From: Streptomyces sp. JH14 | GTDB lineage: Bacteria; Actinomycetota; Actinomycetes; Streptomycetales; Streptomycetaceae | DNA: 64,000 bases | NCBI RefSeq assembly: GCF_029428675.1 | Contig: NZ_JAJNEL010000001.1 | Span: forward strand, 434,001-498,000 | Direction: 5' to 3' | Part shown: positions 40,066 to 49,307 of the stretch, piece after piece | Position numbering within the stretch: the stretch's first letter is position 1 | Layout: the number at the start of each line of letters is the position of its first letter | Position numbers and translations under genes: made by a program | The notes under the pieces: model-generated | Databases searched by the model: none | What the model saw: only the letters and a program-made list of their open reading frames with translations | What the model was told of the DNA's origin: nothing

Positions 40066-40437
40066 CCCTGGGCCGCTCCCGTCCTCGATCTCCTCCGCCA
40101 CGGCACAGCTTTCGCCCACCGCCCCCTCTACGCCCTTCCCGTGTCCCACACCTGGGCCCACGTCTCCGGGGTGACGCTACTGGGCGACGCCGCCCACCTG
40201 ATGCCCCCGTTGGGGGTCGGCGCGAACCTCGCGATGCTGGAAGGCGCCGAACTCGCCGAGTCCATCGCCGCCGCCTCCGGCCCTGGAGATCCGGACGAGG
40301 CCGTCCGCGCCTTCGAGGAACAGATGTGGGCACGGGCGGGCAGGTGGGCGCACATCACGATGGCTGGTCTGGCACGCCTCGTGAGCCCGGACCCCTCCGA
40401 AGCCCTCGCCCTTTTCGACGAGGTCCAGCCTTCCTGA
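40066..40437 (+). pseudogene. FAD-dependent aromatic monooxygenase, C-terminal remnant
   Basis: About 120 residues match the C-terminal third of TetX/PHBH-like flavin monooxygenases: GVTLLGDAAHLMPPLGVGAN with the conserved GDAAH FAD-phosphate motif, then LAMLEGAELAESIA, and a normal C-terminus. The N-terminal Rossmann domain (GxGxxG) and the substrate domain are absent, so the enzyme is dead. Sequence before about 40060 is unrelated. Confidence 0.8.
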
Positions 40438-40876
40438 CTGCCAAGCGCGAGAGCATGCCCCGGTCCGCCGGTTCCTCGCCCCCGGACTGTCCCGGCGCGA
40501 ATGAAGCTGCTTCTGGCCCCCAAGCCCCCCGCCTGGCGCCGATCAACCGGACCTGCCGAGCGCGGGCCCGACCTGAGGTTGCCTCCGTGGTGAGCGACCT
40601 GGCCGAGGCCGGTCCCGAGAACACCGGTAGCGGCTGCCGGCCGTCGGTGTTCCGGCGGTCACAGTCGGACCATGTGCGCACCCGGCGACCGCGCCGTCTG
40701 CCCAGGACACCATCTGTGGCTTCTCTGACCTATGGCTGTTACCGAGCACACGGGAACGCACAGTTCACCCGATCTTCATGACTCCATCGGGGCGGGGTGC
40801 GCCAAATGATTCTTGGCGTGAGCATGCTCTGCCTGCACCGCCCCCGTCACTCGCCACTCCCCACCGGAGGCCCCCA
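40438..40876. other. Intergenic region, no gene seen
   Basis: About 440 bases between the monooxygenase remnant and the phosphoesterase operon. It should contain the operon promoter; an A/T-richer stretch lies around 40725-40820. No conserved frame. Confidence 0.4.
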
Positions 40877-41767
40877 GTGCCCGGCAGATCCGTGTTCCGC
40901 CGCAGTCGCACCGCCCTCACCTGTGCCCTGACCCTCACCGCCGTGGCCGCCGTCGGCCTGTGGACCGGCATCGGCGGCTCGTCCTCCGCGCAGGCCGCGG
41001 CCAGCGTTCCCACCCCCGATCACGTGATCGTCGTCGTCTTCGAGAACCACGCGTACAGCCAAGTCATCGGCTCCTCGAGCGCCCCGTACATCAACTCACT
41101 GAAGAGTGGAGGCGCCAATCTGAGCGCCTCGTACGCCGAGACGCACCCCAGCCAGCCCAACTACTTCGCGCTGTTCTCCGGCTCCACGCAGGGCATCACG
41201 GACGACAGCTGCTACACCCCCGGCTTCTCCAGCAAGCCCAACCTCGCATCCGAGCTGATCGCCGCGGGCAAGACCTGGGCGAGCTACAACGAGACGCTGC
41301 CCAGCCAGGGTTCGACCTCATGCAGCAGCGGTAAGTACGCCCGCAAGCACAACCCGTGGTTCGGTTTCAGCAACGTGCCCACCTCGTCCGCGTACACGTT
41401 CCAGCAGTTCCCCACCGACTACACAAAGCTGCCGCAGGTCTCCTTCGTCGTTCCCAACCTGTGCAGCGACATGCACGACTGCTCGGTGTCCAGCGGTGAC
41501 ACCTGGCTGAAGACCAACCTCGGCGCCTACGCAACCTGGGCGAAGACCCACAACAGCCTGCTCGTCGTCACCTTCGACGAGGACAACCGGCTCAGCGGGA
41601 ACCGCATCCCGACGGTCCTCTACGGGCAGCAGGTGACTCCGGGCGCCACCTCCTCCACCACGTACAACCACTACGACCTCCTGCGCACGTTGGAGGACAT
41701 GCACGGCCTCGGGCACGCGGGGAACGCCGCGTCCGCCAAGGACATCACCGGGGTCTGGACGTCCTGA
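40877..41767 (+). CDS. Secreted phosphoesterase (acid phosphatase/phospholipase C superfamily)
   Basis: A 296-residue exported enzyme. The signal peptide (RRSRTALTCALTLTAVAAVG) ends near AQAAAS. The mature part has the phosphoesterase family N-terminus HVIVVVFENHAYSQVIG with the Glu-Asn metal pair, the substrate loop THPSQPNYFALFSG, and the second metal site LLVVTFDEDN plus YNHYDLLRTLED. I chose GTG 40877 because ggagg lies six bases upstream; the longer frame adds residues unlike a signal. It is the first gene of an operon with an MFS transporter one base downstream. Confidence 0.88.
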   Translation: MPGRSVFRRSRTALTCALTLTAVAAVGLWTGIGGSSSAQAAASVPTPDHVIVVVFENHAYSQVIGSSSAPYINSLKSGGANLSASYAETHPSQPNYFALFSGSTQGITDDSCYTPGFSSKPNLASELIAAGKTWASYNETLPSQGSTSCSSGKYARKHNPWFGFSNVPTSSAYTFQQFPTDYTKLPQVSFVVPNLCSDMHDCSVSSGDTWLKTNLGAYATWAKTHNSLLVVTFDEDNRLSGNRIPTVLYGQQVTPGATSSTTYNHYDLLRTLEDMHGLGHAGNAASAKDITGVWTS

Positions 41768-41768
41768 C

Positions 41769-43049
41769 ATGTATGTAGCGGACAGCCGCGCCGCCCGTGC
41801 GGGGTCCGCCGAACGCGCCGCCGGGCCGGGCACGGAGCCGGCCCGGCGGCGCGTGGCGGTCGCTCCCACCGTGCTGGCGCTGGGCACGGTCAGTCTGATC
41901 ACCGACGTGTCCTCGGAAATGGTGACGGCGGTTCTGCCGCTCTATCTGGTGGCGGGGCTCGGCCTCAGCCCACTCGGCTTCGGGCTGCTGGACGGCGTCT
42001 ACAACGGGTTCTCCGCCTTGGTACGGCTGGTCGGCGGTCACTTCGCGGACCGGGGAGGCGGGCGCCACAAGTTCGTCGCTGCCGTCGGATACGGCATCTC
42101 GGCGCTCTGCAAACCTCTCCTCCTCATGGCCCACACCCTCACGCCCATCGGTCTCGTCCTGGCGGCCGACCGCACCGGCAAAGGGCTGCGCACCGCGCCG
42201 CGTGACGCGATGATCTCGCTGTCGTCACCACCGGAGGCCCGCGGCCGTGCCTTCGGTGTCCACCGCGCGATGGACACTGCGGGCGCCCTGCTCGGACCGG
42301 TCGCCGCGTTCCTGATCCTGCGCGCCACGGTCGACGGCTACGACGCGGTGTTCACGGTGAGCTTCTGTGTCGCGGTGGCGGGCGTCCTGGTGCTGGTGCT
42401 GTTCGTACCCTCCAGGACCGGAACCCCCCGCACCGCGCAGGCGGCCGAACACCCCCGCCCCACCGTGCGCGCGGCCCTCGCGCTGCTTCGGCGCCGCAGG
42501 ATCCGGCGCATCGCCGTCTGCGCGCTGCTGCTGGGCCTCGCGACCGTAAGCGACTCGTTCGTCTACTTGCTGCTCCGGAACCGCCTCGGAGTACCCGACC
42601 GCTGGTTCGCCCTGCTGCCGGTCGGGACCGCCGCCGCGTTTCTGCTGCTCGCCCTGCCCCTGGGCCGGCTCGCGGACCGGGTCGGTCCTTGGCGGGTGTT
42701 CCTCGCCGGGCACGGCGCGCTGCTCGGCGCGTACGGTCTGCTGCTCTCGTCGTGGCACGGTGCAGCGCTCCCGTACGTGGTGCTCGTCCTCCACGGCACC
42801 TTCTACGCGGCCACGGACGGGGTCCTGATGGCGGCGGCTTCGCAGAGCGTGCCCGAGGAACTGCGCTCGTCCGGACTCGCCCTGATACAGACCGGACAGG
42901 CTCTCGCCAGGTTCGTCTGCTCGCTGGCCTTCGGCGCGGCATGGACCGTCTGGGGTGACCGCACCGCGCTGCTCGCGACCGCGGTCGCACTCGCCGTGTG
43001 TGCCGGATTCTCGCTCCGTATCGGCCCGACCGTGAGGGTTTCCGCATGA
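41769..43049 (+). CDS. MFS transporter
   Basis: A 426-residue transporter with about twelve helices. Motif A is seen as GGHFADRGGGRHKFVAAVGYG after helix 2, here given in part, and the second-half copy as LGRLADRVGPWRVF. The N-terminal 28 residues are a basic soluble leader. The sequence resembles the MFS clade often annotated as drug or metabolite exporters. The start codon lies one base after the phosphoesterase stop, and the last codon overlaps the next gene (ATGA), so all three genes are translationally coupled. Substrate unknown. Confidence 0.88.
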   Translation: MYVADSRAARAGSAERAAGPGTEPARRRVAVAPTVLALGTVSLITDVSSEMVTAVLPLYLVAGLGLSPLGFGLLDGVYNGFSALVRLVGGHFADRGGGRHKFVAAVGYGISALCKPLLLMAHTLTPIGLVLAADRTGKGLRTAPRDAMISLSSPPEARGRAFGVHRAMDTAGALLGPVAAFLILRATVDGYDAVFTVSFCVAVAGVLVLVLFVPSRTGTPRTAQAAEHPRPTVRAALALLRRRRIRRIAVCALLLGLATVSDSFVYLLLRNRLGVPDRWFALLPVGTAAAFLLLALPLGRLADRVGPWRVFLAGHGALLGAYGLLLSSWHGAALPYVVLVLHGTFYAATDGVLMAAASQSVPEELRSSGLALIQTGQALARFVCSLAFGAAWTVWGDRTALLATAVALAVCAGFSLRIGPTVRVSA

Positions 43050-44065
43050 CGCGCCTGCGCACCAGACTCCTCGTCCTTGCCTGCGCGGTCACCGTGCTCG
43101 CGGTCGTTGCCACCTCCTCCGTGCTGCACGCCGCAGCCAGGTCCGACCGGCGTGCAGGGGCGAAGCCCGGCGGGCCGACCGTCGCGGCGGGCCGGATCAC
43201 GCTCACCGACGAGCACCGGATCGCCTTCCGGAACATGGCGTGGGGGCCGCACCGCGACGAGCTGACGACTGTGCCGGTCGCGGCACCCGCCGACGCCCGC
43301 ACCGCCTCGGGTGTCAAGTGCCTGCGCTTCTACGCGGCTTCGGGCACCGGAGTCTGCCTCCAGGTCGTGCACGGGGCGATCCAGGACACCTACCGGGCCA
43401 CGATCCTCGACCGGCGGCTGGAAGAACGCGCGCACTACTCGATCCCCGGCATCCCCTCCCGCGCCCGCGTCTCCCCCAGCGGCCGGCTGGCCACCTGGAC
43501 GGTCTTCGTGGGCGGCGACAGCTACGCGGGCACGAACTTCTCCACCCGCGCCGCGATCCTCGACACCCACACTGGCAGGCTCACCCCGACCCTGGAGGGC
43601 TTCGCGATACGCAAGGACGGCCGGCCCTACCGAGCCGCGGACGTCAACTTCTGGGGCGTCACCTTCGACTCGGACGACCGGCACTTCTATGCGACCCTCG
43701 CCACGAAGGGACACACCTACCTGGTCCGGGGCGACCTGCGCGCCCGCACGCTCACCACCCTCCGGACCAATGTGGAGTGCCCCTCGCTCTCCCCCGACGG
43801 CACCCGCATCGCCTACAAGAGCCGCGACAAGGGGCTGCCCGCCGACGCCCCCTGGCGCCTGCACGTCCTGGACCTGCACACGCTCGCCGACCACCCGCTG
43901 GCCGAGACCCGCAGCGTGGACGACCAGGCGGTCTGGAAGGACGACACCACCGTGACCTACGCGCTGCCCGGCGACTTCGGTGCGGATCTCTACGAGGTGG
44001 CGGCAGACGGCTCCGGCCGCCCGCACCGTGTACTGACCGCGGCCGTGTCCCCGGCATACCTGTGA
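43046..44065 (+). CDS. TolB-like beta-propeller protein with N-terminal membrane anchor
   Basis: A 339-residue protein with a single N-terminal hydrophobic segment (LLVLACAVTVLAVVATSSVL) acting as signal or anchor. The remainder contains WD40/TolB-like repeats, for example SPSGRLATWTVF, then SDDRHFYATLATKG and SPDGTRIAYKSRD, ending with a VWKDDTTVTYALPG blade. It overlaps the MFS stop by four bases. It is probably an extracytoplasmic partner of the two upstream products; the task is unknown. Confidence 0.8.
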   Translation: MTRLRTRLLVLACAVTVLAVVATSSVLHAAARSDRRAGAKPGGPTVAAGRITLTDEHRIAFRNMAWGPHRDELTTVPVAAPADARTASGVKCLRFYAASGTGVCLQVVHGAIQDTYRATILDRRLEERAHYSIPGIPSRARVSPSGRLATWTVFVGGDSYAGTNFSTRAAILDTHTGRLTPTLEGFAIRKDGRPYRAADVNFWGVTFDSDDRHFYATLATKGHTYLVRGDLRARTLTTLRTNVECPSLSPDGTRIAYKSRDKGLPADAPWRLHVLDLHTLADHPLAETRSVDDQAVWKDDTTVTYALPGDFGADLYEVAADGSGRPHRVLTAAVSPAYL

Positions 44066-44179
44066 ACACGGAGCGTTTTCCAACCTGCCGGGCGGGCTGG
44101 GCGATCGGGCTGACAGACAGGCGAAGCCCCTGGTAGATGGGTTTTCGACCAAGAAATCCGTCTCCACCAGAGACTTCGT

Positions 44180-44290
44180 GTGCTTGTCCACCTGTCTGGG
44201 CTGGACCTCTCCAGCTCTGCCCTGTGCTTCCTCGCCGCTCGGATGCACCAGCACCTGACGATGTGTGGGCGTGCGGCGGCGGACGGCCGT
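44180..44290 (+). pseudogene. DDE_Tnp_4-type transposase N-terminal remnant
   Basis: The start MLVHLSGLDLSSSALCFLAA matches the N-terminus of a common Streptomyces IS5-superfamily transposase. After about 35 residues the similarity ends and no DDE residues are present. Confidence 0.55.
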
Positions 44291-44721
44291 GCCGAGCAGG
44301 ACGGAGGCAGGAGCGTGGGCGCGGTCGCGCGTGGGCCGCGCGCCCGGCGGAGCGTGAGCGACGCCGGGCGCCTTGATCGATGCAGGGAAGATTGCATCGC
44401 GAAGCACGTGTCAAGGACCCGTTTCGGCGACGCTGCGGGCCACTTGCGGGCCCAAAAGGCCGTAGAGGCGCCACGTCGCATGGCTTTGCGCAGGTCAGAT
44501 GAGGTGGGCGCCCTACCGGGGACAGCCCTCTGACAAACCGTTCCGGCCGTCGGTGACCACGGCATGGAAGTGGAGCCGGTACCACGCCACCCACTGCGGG
44601 TGCGGGCAGGACCGGCTCACCGCCACGCCATCCCCGCAGGCTTCATCGCCTGCCCCGGGGCAGGACCGGCTACTACGGCTTGGTCGGCCCCGGGCTGACG
44701 GAGGGCAGAGGAAGCCATCCA

Positions 44722-44883
44722 TGGGATCACCGCCGAGAACACCACCCTCAAGCAGCGGATCCGCCAGCTCACAACCGACAACCGCACCCTCGACGAGCGG
44801 CTCGAGGCCACCCGCTCCAACCTCCGTATTCAGGATCGCCGCGTCGCCGACCTCGAAGCCCAGCTCGCCTCTCCCGGCGGCTG
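44722..44883 (+). pseudogene. DUF6262-like transposon-associated protein, C-terminal remnant
   Basis: A frame ending at TGA (44881-44883) reads ITAENTTLKQRIRQLTTDNR, then LDERLEATRSNLRIQDRRVA and DLEAQL. This coiled-coil tail is like the end of the small protein that accompanies tyrosine-recombinase transposons (DUF6262 group). There is no start codon in frame and no recombinase gene nearby. Confidence 0.5.
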
Positions 44884-44884
44884 A

Positions 44885-45592
44885 TCACCCCCGAGAAGAC
44901 ACCTCGTGGCGGATGACGGCGTCGGCCAGCCGTCCCGGCTCGAAGACCGCCACCGCCACGCGGAGCTCCGGGGCCAGCGCACCCCAGAGCTCCTCAAGGA
45001 GCTCGTCCTGGTCGGCAGCATCGGTTTGGACTTCGAGGAACGGCTCGCCGGTCGCGACTACGTGGCCGTCGGAGCGATACGTCGTCATCAGCACGGCATC
45101 CCCCGGCTCCAGATCCCGGACCGCGAGCGTCAGCACGTCCGCTGCGGTCCTGCCGCCACGGCTCCGTCGCGCGGCACCGAACCACGCCTCCTGCCCCGAG
45201 CGAAGGTCCGCCACCACGGTGATACGGGGCGTGAAGATCGGCGGGTCGGGCTCGTACTCCAGCCCGCCCAGCGCCTCGACCGGGCTTTGAGCTTTCTGCA
45301 GGCGGTCCGACACCACGGCGACCTGCTCGCCGTTGCCGAAGACCAACCACCCACCCCGCTCGCGGGCCGCTACATAGTGCCGAAGCGGATCGTGCTCCGA
45401 TTCACCGTTCGGCGAGACGATCAGTTCCCCCTCGCCGCGGCGAACGGCGCGGGCTTTGGAGGCCGCGCTGCGCCCAGTCAGGAAGTAGGCACCGCACAGT
45501 GCGCCGCTGAGCGTCCTCGCCCACAGCACGCCCCGCCCCGGATAGCGGTTCCCTGTCACAACCTCGTGCACCTGATCCACCGGGCCGCACAC
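44885..45592 (-). CDS. IMP cyclohydrolase-like protein (archaeal PurO type)
   Basis: A 235-residue protein of the IMP_cyclohyd (PurO) fold. Recognisable features are NRYPGRGVLWAR near the start, YFLTGRSAASKARAV, LIVSPNGESEHDPLRHYVAA and PPIFTPRITVV. In archaea PurO closes the ring of FAICAR to give IMP. Streptomyces normally uses PurH for that step, so this gene is presumably accessory. The start is one of several GTG codons (45592, 45580, 45571); the family usually begins about ten residues before NxYPGRG, which favours 45571. It is enclosed by IS remnants on both sides. Confidence 0.85.
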   Translation of the reverse strand: MCGPVDQVHEVVTGNRYPGRGVLWARTLSGALCGAYFLTGRSAASKARAVRRGEGELIVSPNGESEHDPLRHYVAARERGGWLVFGNGEQVAVVSDRLQKAQSPVEALGGLEYEPDPPIFTPRITVVADLRSGQEAWFGAARRSRGGRTAADVLTLAVRDLEPGDAVLMTTYRSDGHVVATGEPFLEVQTDAADQDELLEELWGALAPELRVAVAVFEPGRLADAVIRHEVSSRG

Positions 45593-45858
45593 TCCTCTAC
45601 CTGCTCGAACGCGAAGAGCAGGATCTCCGCAACACCATCCAACCGCAACGGCGTCGGTGTTGGCCAGGCAGGCTCTATCGCCCTATGGCCAGGCCGTCCT
45701 GAAAACACTCGGAAGAGCGACTGCGACAGGTACTGACTTGGTGTCACCGACATGAAGTCGATGAATCGTCGCAGTTCAGAGCAGATATCCGAGCTCCTGC
45801 CGTCGGTAAGATCGACAGACCGCTGAATCCGTATGCCGCGAAGCCGCACCACACCGAA

Positions 45859-45975
45859 ATGGACGCGCTCACTCGTCACGTCCGGTCTTTCGTAATCATG
45901 CTCGCGGACCGCAAGGGTGAGTGCCTGCCGGAATGGCTCGGCGCGGTCCGGCAGGACGACCTCACGTCAGACCGT
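45859..45975 (+). pseudogene. ISL3-family transposase internal remnant
   Basis: The frame reads LTRHVRSFVIMLADRKGECL, then PEWLGAVRQDDLT, matching the linker region before the last conserved block of ISL3 transposases. It stops abruptly where the minus-strand secreted-protein fragment begins, at about 45965. Confidence 0.65.
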
Positions 45976-46162
45976 TCACGTTGTCGGCACGCACGTCGTC
46001 ACCGTCGACCACGACCTCGACCGGGTCGTCCGCCGCGTGCGTGGGAGGCGCGGCGACCAGTCCCGTCCCCAGCGTCACGGCGGCGGCCGCGACGAGCGCC
46101 GCCCATCGCGGCCTTCTCTGTGCACGCGTCTTCATCTGCGTGCGCGTCTTCTGTGTACGCAT
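45962..46162 (-). pseudogene. Truncated secreted protein, N-terminal 66 residues
   Basis: A basic N-region and hydrophobic core (RRPRWAALVAAAAVTLGTGL) with cleavage near THAADD form a clear signal peptide. The mature part, VEVVVDGDDVRADNVNGLT, looks like the first strands of a secreted glycoside hydrolase. It runs into a stop exactly at the junction with the ISL3 fragment, so an IS event has removed the rest. The glycoside hydrolase identity is inference. Confidence 0.5.
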
Positions 46163-46718
46163 TCAGCTTCGCTTCCTTTGCCTCGTCTGCCTCGTCTTGG
46201 CTCGGGCGCGGGAACATGACACAACGACGCCGTTCAAGCCCTCTACGGATCACCCGCACACGACCACACTCATTCGCACTCGAACATCGGGGTCAGGCGC
46301 CGCGCCACTCGTGTTCGGGCGGCCGATTCACCGTCACCGCCTGCTGGTTGAAGGCAGGGCGATACTCTCCGGCGGACCGGGACGGCTCGCCTGGAGGCCA
46401 CCGGTTTCGACGACGGTCCGGCCGACGGCGATGGCCGGCCCGTCGTGGTGGACGGGCGTCGAGTGAGTGGGACACCCAGCTCGCCCCGGCGGAGGCCGGC
46501 GGGGCTCACTCCTTCGGTGACACCGCGGCAGCCGTTGGGCTCGATCAGCAGCGTCCGGACGCGCCACCACCAACCATGCACGAGCTCGTCGGCACCAGAA
46601 GCGCTACGGGCGCGGCGCACGCACTCCCACAAGACGCCACCTCGCCGCGCAGACGACCGAGTGAGCCGCTGAGGTGCCGGCACGGCAAGGAAGGCGGTCG
46701 GCGTCCGGTGCCGCCGGG
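46163..46718. other. Region without a recognisable gene
   Basis: About 555 bases between the signal-peptide fragment and the kinase stop. No frame shows a family pattern. The part nearest 46163 probably contains the old promoter of the truncated secreted protein. Confidence 0.4.
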
Positions 46719-48962
46719 TCAGCCCGACTTCGGCGGCTTCTGCGCGTCGAAGGCGAAGAGAGTGTTCCTGGCCGCGGCCACGATCACCGCACGCCCCGCA
46801 ACGGTCACGCGCGGGCTTGCACCCTGCTCGCCCGTCAAACCATCGGCCTGCGGATCTGTTGTCCACAGGGGCTTGCCATCGTACGGCGACAGCGCGACCA
46901 CCCGACCGGTGGCCGAGCTGAAGTACAGCGCACCGGCTCCCGCCACGGGACCCGACGCGCCCTCCACGGCCGTCTGCCGCGACCACCTCTTCCGGCCGGT
47001 CGCGGGGTCGAGGGCCGTGACGAGACCGGTCTGCCCGCTCACGTAGACGGTGCCGTCCGCCATGCCGGGCGTCCCCGCGTATGTCTTGGCCAGTCGGGAG
47101 TACGTGACCTTCCGCGAGGCCGGGTCGACCCGCGCCACGCCGTCGTACCCGGCCAGCGCCGTTCCCTCCATGTGTTCCTGAAGGAGTACGAGCCTGCCGT
47201 TGGCGACGCCCATCGGCACGGCGGGGCCGTTCACCGCGATGGGCCTGCCCAGCTTCCCCGAAGCGCGGTCGACCGTGTACAGGGTGGGGTGGCGCACCTC
47301 CGAGGCATCCACCTCCGCACTCGTCGCGCACATCGCGACGAGCTGTGGGCCCACCGGGACAGGAGCACACTGCGTACCCGCGGGAAACGGCGTCGTCCAG
47401 CTGACGTTACCGCTGTGCGCGTCCCGGGCCTCGAGGCGGGAGTCGGAAGCGTCGACCGTCACGACGGCGGAGCCGACCACAAGGGCGTCCTGAGTGCGAC
47501 CCGTGACGGCCGTCGACTGGGCGCCGGACGGTACGGACCACAGCTCCCGGCCGTTGTTCGCGTCGATGGCCACCACCTCGCTGGGTGGGTCCTGCGAGGC
47601 GCCCTCGGCGGCGAAGCGGTAACCGAGCACCGTGTCGTCGGTGGCGCCCACCAGGTGCATGCCCTGGACCGGGACGCCCGGGCTCTTCGCCGTCCACACC
47701 CTCGAGCCGTCCCGAGCCCTGATACGGGTCGCGACAACGCCTCCGCCCCCGCAGAACAGCGCGTCGCCGCGCGCGACGCAGCGCAGCTCGTCAGGGATGT
47801 CCTCGCGGCCGCCCTGCACAGTCCTGCGCCACGGCTCGAAGCCGACCGGAAGTGCGGCACCCGGCACCGCAACGCTGTTGCCCTTGTCGCCGCCACTGTT
47901 TTCCCCGAAGCCGCCCGCCTGCAACGCGGCGACTCCCCCGCCGATCGCTGCCACCGCGACCGCGGCCGCGAGCACAGGCCGCCATCGGCGGCGCAGACGG
48001 CGGCCGATGGGGATGCCGGTGCTCCCTGTACCGGGACCGGCCGGGGCGGTGGTCGGGGCAGTCGGCGCCGGGGTGGCCCGCGTCGCGAAGTGATGCTGGG
48101 TGATCACGTCTCGGGTGCGACCCGCGCCGACCCCGTTCGCGTCGGCCGCGCCGAGGTCGGCCGGCAGGTCCCGCAGCAGCACGAGGAGTTCGTCCGCAGA
48201 GGGGCGCCGCTCGGGCTCCTTGTCCAGGCACGACTCGACGACCGCGCCCAAGGCCACCGGCACGGCACCCAGCGACGGCTCCTCATGCACCACCTGATAC
48301 GCCGTCATGTACGGGCTGTCCGCGTCGAAGGGCCCGTGGCCCGTCGCCGCGTACACCAGCAGGGTCCCCAGCGAGAAGACATCGGACCGCGGCCCCACAC
48401 CACGCGGCGACTGCAACTGCTCCGGCGACATGAAGGGCGGCGTACCGATGACCCGCCCTGTCATCGTCAGCGTCTGCTGGTCCACGGCGCGCGAAATTCC
48501 GAAGTCGATGACGCGCGGGCCCTCGGGCGAGAGTACGACGTTCGAGGGCTTCAGGTCACGGTGGACGACCCCCACCCGGTGAATGTCGCGCAGCGCCTCC
48601 GCCAGCCCGATGGCAAGCCTTCTCAGCTCCGCTCCGTTCAGCGGGCCCTGCGTGGCGATGCGCTGGGCAAGCGTGTGCCCCTCGATATAGGTCGTCGCCA
48701 TCCACGGCTGCTCGGCCTCAGGGGCAGCGTCGACAACGGCGGCGGTGAACGCGCCGCTCACCCGCCTCGCCGCCGCCACCTCCTGCCGGAAACGGATGCG
48801 GAACTCGTCGTCCCCGGCGAACTGCTGGTGGATCAGTTTGATCGCGACAGGCCGCCCCGAACTCGTACGGGCCAGATAGACCGTGCCCATGCCACCCGAG
48901 CCGAGCCGAGCCTCCAGCGGATAACCGCCGATCTCGGCTGGATCACCTCTGCGCAGCGACAC
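46719..48962 (-). CDS. Ser/Thr protein kinase with extracellular PQQ beta-propeller
   Basis: A 747-residue Hanks-type kinase. Kinase domain (residues about 10-270): Gly loop LGSGGMGTVYLAR, catalytic Lys in VAIKLIH, HRDLKPSN, DFG and GTPPFMSPEQL, all intact. A Pro/Ala/Thr linker leads to one membrane helix (VLAAAVAVAAIGGGVAAL) and an extracellular PQQ-like propeller with repeated DxxxGxxxW blades (DGSRVWTAKSP, NNGRELWSVPSG, ATGRKRWSRQT, YDGKPLWTTDPQ). GTG 48962 is the start, with ggagg six bases upstream. It probably senses an outside ligand; the ligand and the phosphorylated targets are unknown. Confidence 0.94.
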   Translation of the reverse strand: MSLRRGDPAEIGGYPLEARLGSGGMGTVYLARTSSGRPVAIKLIHQQFAGDDEFRIRFRQEVAAARRVSGAFTAAVVDAAPEAEQPWMATTYIEGHTLAQRIATQGPLNGAELRRLAIGLAEALRDIHRVGVVHRDLKPSNVVLSPEGPRVIDFGISRAVDQQTLTMTGRVIGTPPFMSPEQLQSPRGVGPRSDVFSLGTLLVYAATGHGPFDADSPYMTAYQVVHEEPSLGAVPVALGAVVESCLDKEPERRPSADELLVLLRDLPADLGAADANGVGAGRTRDVITQHHFATRATPAPTAPTTAPAGPGTGSTGIPIGRRLRRRWRPVLAAAVAVAAIGGGVAALQAGGFGENSGGDKGNSVAVPGAALPVGFEPWRRTVQGGREDIPDELRCVARGDALFCGGGGVVATRIRARDGSRVWTAKSPGVPVQGMHLVGATDDTVLGYRFAAEGASQDPPSEVVAIDANNGRELWSVPSGAQSTAVTGRTQDALVVGSAVVTVDASDSRLEARDAHSGNVSWTTPFPAGTQCAPVPVGPQLVAMCATSAEVDASEVRHPTLYTVDRASGKLGRPIAVNGPAVPMGVANGRLVLLQEHMEGTALAGYDGVARVDPASRKVTYSRLAKTYAGTPGMADGTVYVSGQTGLVTALDPATGRKRWSRQTAVEGASGPVAGAGALYFSSATGRVVALSPYDGKPLWTTDPQADGLTGEQGASPRVTVAGRAVIVAAARNTLFAFDAQKPPKSG

Positions 48963-49307
48963 CCTTGACCTCCCCCGTCCCCGTGCCGCTCTGCCACCAC
49001 GGGCCTGCGTACCTGTCCTGCACACAAACTAGCCGCAGGGCAGTACGGCAGAGCGAAGCGGGTGAGGACAAGGACCCCTCACAACGTGCGTGACCTCTTC
49101 CTCCGGGAGTACCGGGAGTAGTTGTTCCCGGCTCCCCCGAAGGACGGCGGACCGCCGGTAAGGGTCAGACCCCGTGGGGCGTCGGCCACGAGGCCAGGGC
49201 CAGTCGCAACGCTGGAGGCGGCGATGGGAAGCAGTGGTACAGGATGAGCATCGCACCTATGTCATCATGCGGAGACATCAATTGATGACAAGCTTGGGGA
49301 GAAGTCG
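48963..49307. other. Divergent intergenic region
   Basis: About 345 bases between the leftward kinase and the rightward efflux operon. It holds the kinase promoter and, at its right end, the efflux operator described separately. No gene seen. Confidence 0.5.
49260..49290. promoter_or_regulatory. Inverted-repeat operator before the MFS/TetR operon
   Basis: The 8-bp arms TGTCATCA (49260-49267) and TGATGACA (49283-49290) are exact reverse complements separated by 15 bases. Inside lies a second, perfect 12-bp palindrome, CATCAATTGATG (49277-49288). The site ends 17 bases before the MFS start codon. It is the natural candidate binding site for the TetR regulator encoded at the end of the operon. 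Confidence 0.65.

Noticed and set aside
39829..40161. Minus-strand frame upstream of the monooxygenase remnant
   Set aside because: The end (NDYRSKRGQGPDRLNGYRAV) looks protein-like but could not be tied to any family; left as uncertain debris.
45556..45879. 107-codon minus-strand frame between the IMP cyclohydrolase and the ISL3 scrap
   Set aside because: No family pattern or ribosome site, and it overlaps IS debris; probably chance.
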